NCBI GenBank assembly: GCA_017457105.1
Contig: JAFTIA010000104.1
Span: forward strand, 24,593-88,592
Length of the DNA: 64,000 bases
Origin: Lentisphaeria bacterium
GTDB taxonomy: Bacteria; Verrucomicrobiota; Lentisphaeria; Victivallales; Victivallaceae
Direction: 5' to 3'
Part shown: in pieces, positions 62,416-64,000 of the stretch
Layout of the letters: each line of letters opens with the position of its first letter
How positions within the stretch are numbered: the stretch's first letter is position 1
Program-made: the position numbers and the translations under genes
Notes under the pieces: model-generated
Told to the model about the DNA's origin: nothing
Database searches by the model: none
The model's input: only the letters and a program-made list of their open reading frames with translations

Positions 62416-63774
62416 ATGTTTGCTGCATTCAAAAATCTCTGGGTCGTAAAAGAGCTCAGAAACCGGCTGTTGTTTACCGCCCTTATTATCATTCTGGTCC
62501 GGGTGGCGAGCAATATTCCGTGTCCCGGTGTGGATCCGGCTGCGTTGGAAGACTATTTCGAGCAGATGACGGCCAATGCCGGAGACAAGAGTGGCTTTAT
62601 GGCCATGATCGACCTCTTTTCCGGCGGCGCTCTGGCGCACTTTGCGTTGGGGGCTCTGGGGATCATGCCTTACATCACTGCTTCGATTATTCTGCAGCTG
62701 CTGGTGCCGGTGCTTCCGCAGTTGGAAAAACTTTCCCGGGAAGGTGATGCCGGGCGGCAGCAAATCTCGCAGTACACCCGTTACCTGACCATTGCTGTTT
62801 GTATTGTTCAGGGCGTGATGGTGTCTATGGGGATGATCAATCCCGGGCGTCTGGGTTTGCCGGAACCGGCGGCTCCGCTGTTTTTGGGCTCTCCCTCTGT
62901 TTTTGTCTTTGTGACCACCGTGGTGCTTACCTGCACGACCATGGTCTTTATGTGGATGGGGGAACAGGTTACCGAGCGTGGTATCGGTAACGGGGTCTCC
63001 ATCATCATTACCATCAACATCGTTTCCCGTATGCCGCACTCGGTGATCGAGCTGGCGCAGATGGCGTGGAAAGGGGAAACTCCGGACGGGACCAGTTTCC
63101 GTATGGTTCAGCTCCTGCTGCTCCTCCTGGTCTTTGCTGCGGTGACCGCTGCTACGATCCTGCTTTCCCAGGGCTATCGCCGGGTTCCGATCCAGATGGT
63201 TCGCAAGACGGTGGGCAATCAGATTTCCAGCGGCTCCACCTACATGCCGTTGAAGGTCAACTTTGCCAATGTGATGCCGATCATTTTTGCCGGTGCGATC
63301 CTGATGTTCCCCGGTTACATTTTCAGCTACCTCCATTGGACGCGGCTTGCCACCTGGTTCCAGCATGACGGTCTGGCGTATAACGTTACTTACGGTCTGC
63401 TGATCCTGGCATTCAGCTATTTCTGGGTAGCCAATCAGTTCAACCCGATCCAGATCGCTGAAAATCTGAAGAAGGAAGGCGCATACATTCCCGGTATCAG
63501 CCCCGGAAATCCCACGGCAGAATACCTGGATACGACCATGACCCGGGTCACCTTTGGCGGTGCTGTGTTCCTGATGGCACTGGCTCTGTTCCCGGTGGTG
63601 CTTTATGCACAGTTCCGGATCCCCTTTATGGTTGCCCAGTTCTTCGGCGGTACCAGTTTGCTCATTATGGTGGGCGTGGTGCTGGATACCATGCGTCAGT
63701 TGGAATCTCATTTGACCATGCGTCATTATGAAGGATTTCTGAAGAGCGGTCGTTTGCGCGGCCGGTCCAACTGA
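62416..63774 (+). CDS. secY: Preprotein translocase subunit SecY
   Basis: 452 residues from ATG 62416 (MFAAFKNLWVVKELRNRLL); a TTG four codons earlier is possible. Ten membrane helices, with PCPGVDP in the first periplasmic loop, FALGIMPYITASII-like text (ALGIMPYITASIILQLL) and the plug and loop regions, identify it. It forms the SecYEG channel. Confidence 0.97.
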   Translation: MFAAFKNLWVVKELRNRLLFTALIIILVRVASNIPCPGVDPAALEDYFEQMTANAGDKSGFMAMIDLFSGGALAHFALGALGIMPYITASIILQLLVPVLPQLEKLSREGDAGRQQISQYTRYLTIAVCIVQGVMVSMGMINPGRLGLPEPAAPLFLGSPSVFVFVTTVVLTCTTMVFMWMGEQVTERGIGNGVSIIITINIVSRMPHSVIELAQMAWKGETPDGTSFRMVQLLLLLLVFAAVTAATILLSQGYRRVPIQMVRKTVGNQISSGSTYMPLKVNFANVMPIIFAGAILMFPGYIFSYLHWTRLATWFQHDGLAYNVTYGLLILAFSYFWVANQFNPIQIAENLKKEGAYIPGISPGNPTAEYLDTTMTRVTFGGAVFLMALALFPVVLYAQFRIPFMVAQFFGGTSLLIMVGVVLDTMRQLESHLTMRHYEGFLKSGRLRGRSN

Positions 63775-63793
63775 TTGCCCGATGATGATTTTG

Positions 63794-63821
63794 AAACCCG
63801 GTTGCAAAACCGGGTTTTTTT
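63794..63821 (+). terminator. Intrinsic terminator after secY
   Basis: AAACCCGG and CCGGGTTT arms with a short loop and a run of seven T's overall. It ends the ribosomal protein-secY transcript. Confidence 0.85.
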
Positions 63822-63901
63822 ATGTTTGGCTGTGTACTAAACAATGACTGATTTTTCTATATAGCAATTTATTTGCTGTGCACTTGGTCTCTGCGAGGCT
63901 G

Positions 63902-63930
63902 GGTTCCGCGTGCTGAACGCACGCAGAACC
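63902..63930. other. Perfect-ended hairpin in the right-hand intergenic stretch
   Basis: GGTTCCGCGTGC and GCACGCAGAACC arms (one mismatch) around a TGAAC loop, with no T run. It is near the right edge, in a 226-base stretch after secY in which no gene was recognised. Confidence 0.4.
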
Positions 63931-63942
63931 GCAAGGCCCCGG

Positions 63943-63976
63943 AAAAAATCGCAAGCTGATCGCTTGCTGATTTTTT
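63943..63976. terminator. Terminator-like hairpin near the right edge
   Basis: AAAAAATCGCAAGC and GCTTGCTGATTTTTT arms (one-base bulge) around TGATC. The A and T runs on both sides allow termination on either strand; the gene it serves is probably beyond the window. Confidence 0.55.
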
Positions 63977-64000
63977 ATTGGAGCGGGGGGCCGTGGGCGG

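Noticed and set aside
1..64000. tRNA, rRNA, CRISPR arrays, insertion sequences, toxin-antitoxin or defence genes
   Set aside because: Gaps between genes are mostly short; no cloverleaf, direct repeat array, transposase motif or known defence domain was noticed on either strand. A proper scan was not possible.

Overview
The window looks like a piece of a Lentisphaeria-type bacterial chromosome (PVC superphylum, Victivallis-like). This is inference. It rests on the GC-rich codon use, a DWG-type Ser/Thr kinase, large secreted heparinase-like and glycosidase genes, short Flp-type prepilins, Kdo/heptose (LPS) genes and core genes of a didermic bacterium. Coding density is high, with many 1-4 base overlaps. 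I saw no tRNA, rRNA, CRISPR, insertion sequence or prophage. The only decayed gene found is a gamma-glutamylcyclotransferase remnant at the left edge.

Layout. 0-5.7 kb: cyclotransferase remnant, a secreted heparinase II/III-like lyase with a coupled glycerate kinase. 5.7-8.8 kb (minus): a TatD-like hydrolase and a sodium:solute symporter with a large soluble insertion. 9-14.5 kb (minus): gltX, a ClC channel with CBS domains, pyrF and der, ended by a strong terminator. 14.6-17.2 kb: inositol-phosphatase-like gene, aldo/keto reductase with ferredoxin domain, two tiny Flp prepilins. 17.3-22 kb: LptF/G-like permease, anchored peptide-binding protein and polytopic GT-C-like protein overlapping end to end. 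22-26 kb: rsmI, an RsuA-type pseudouridine synthase, an M20 peptidase and a lipoprotein. 26-32.3 kb: rpsT, and a minus operon tolB-folC-lon-lolA-like. 32.4-38.4 kb: a divergent PurF-like protein, then tig, clpP, clpX and a kinase. 38.4-43.9 kb: small membrane protein, hldE (kinase part), kdsB, kdsA and a giant LptA/OstA-repeat protein. 43.9-52.3 kb: a glycan-degradation stretch (GH27-like, SDR, FAD oxidoreductase, serine hydrolase, GH38). 52.3-56.6 kb: stand-alone AICAR transformylase, TPR protein, SpoU methylase, stand-alone CoaB, coiled-coil protein. 56.6-63.8 kb: ribosomal proteins rplV to rplO, then secY.

How the parts fit. The LPS genes make Kdo and heptose precursors and pair them with an LptA-like transport protein; the LptF/G-like gene at 17 kb may belong to the same process. 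The tig-clpP-clpX segment is a standard protein quality-control set, but here clpX overlaps a kinase gene. That kinase lacks the usual ATP-anchoring lysine and carries one in the glycine loop instead, as eukaryotic WNK kinases do. This is the most unusual single observation in the window. The second is a PurF-like protein whose catalytic Cys is Gly although its iron-sulfur cysteines are kept; it shares the window with an AICAR transformylase lacking the cyclohydrolase half.

Recognisable sigma70-like promoters (TTGACA/TTGAAA, 16-17 base spacers, TATATT/TAAAGT) precede most operons, and several intrinsic terminators and leader hairpins are visible.
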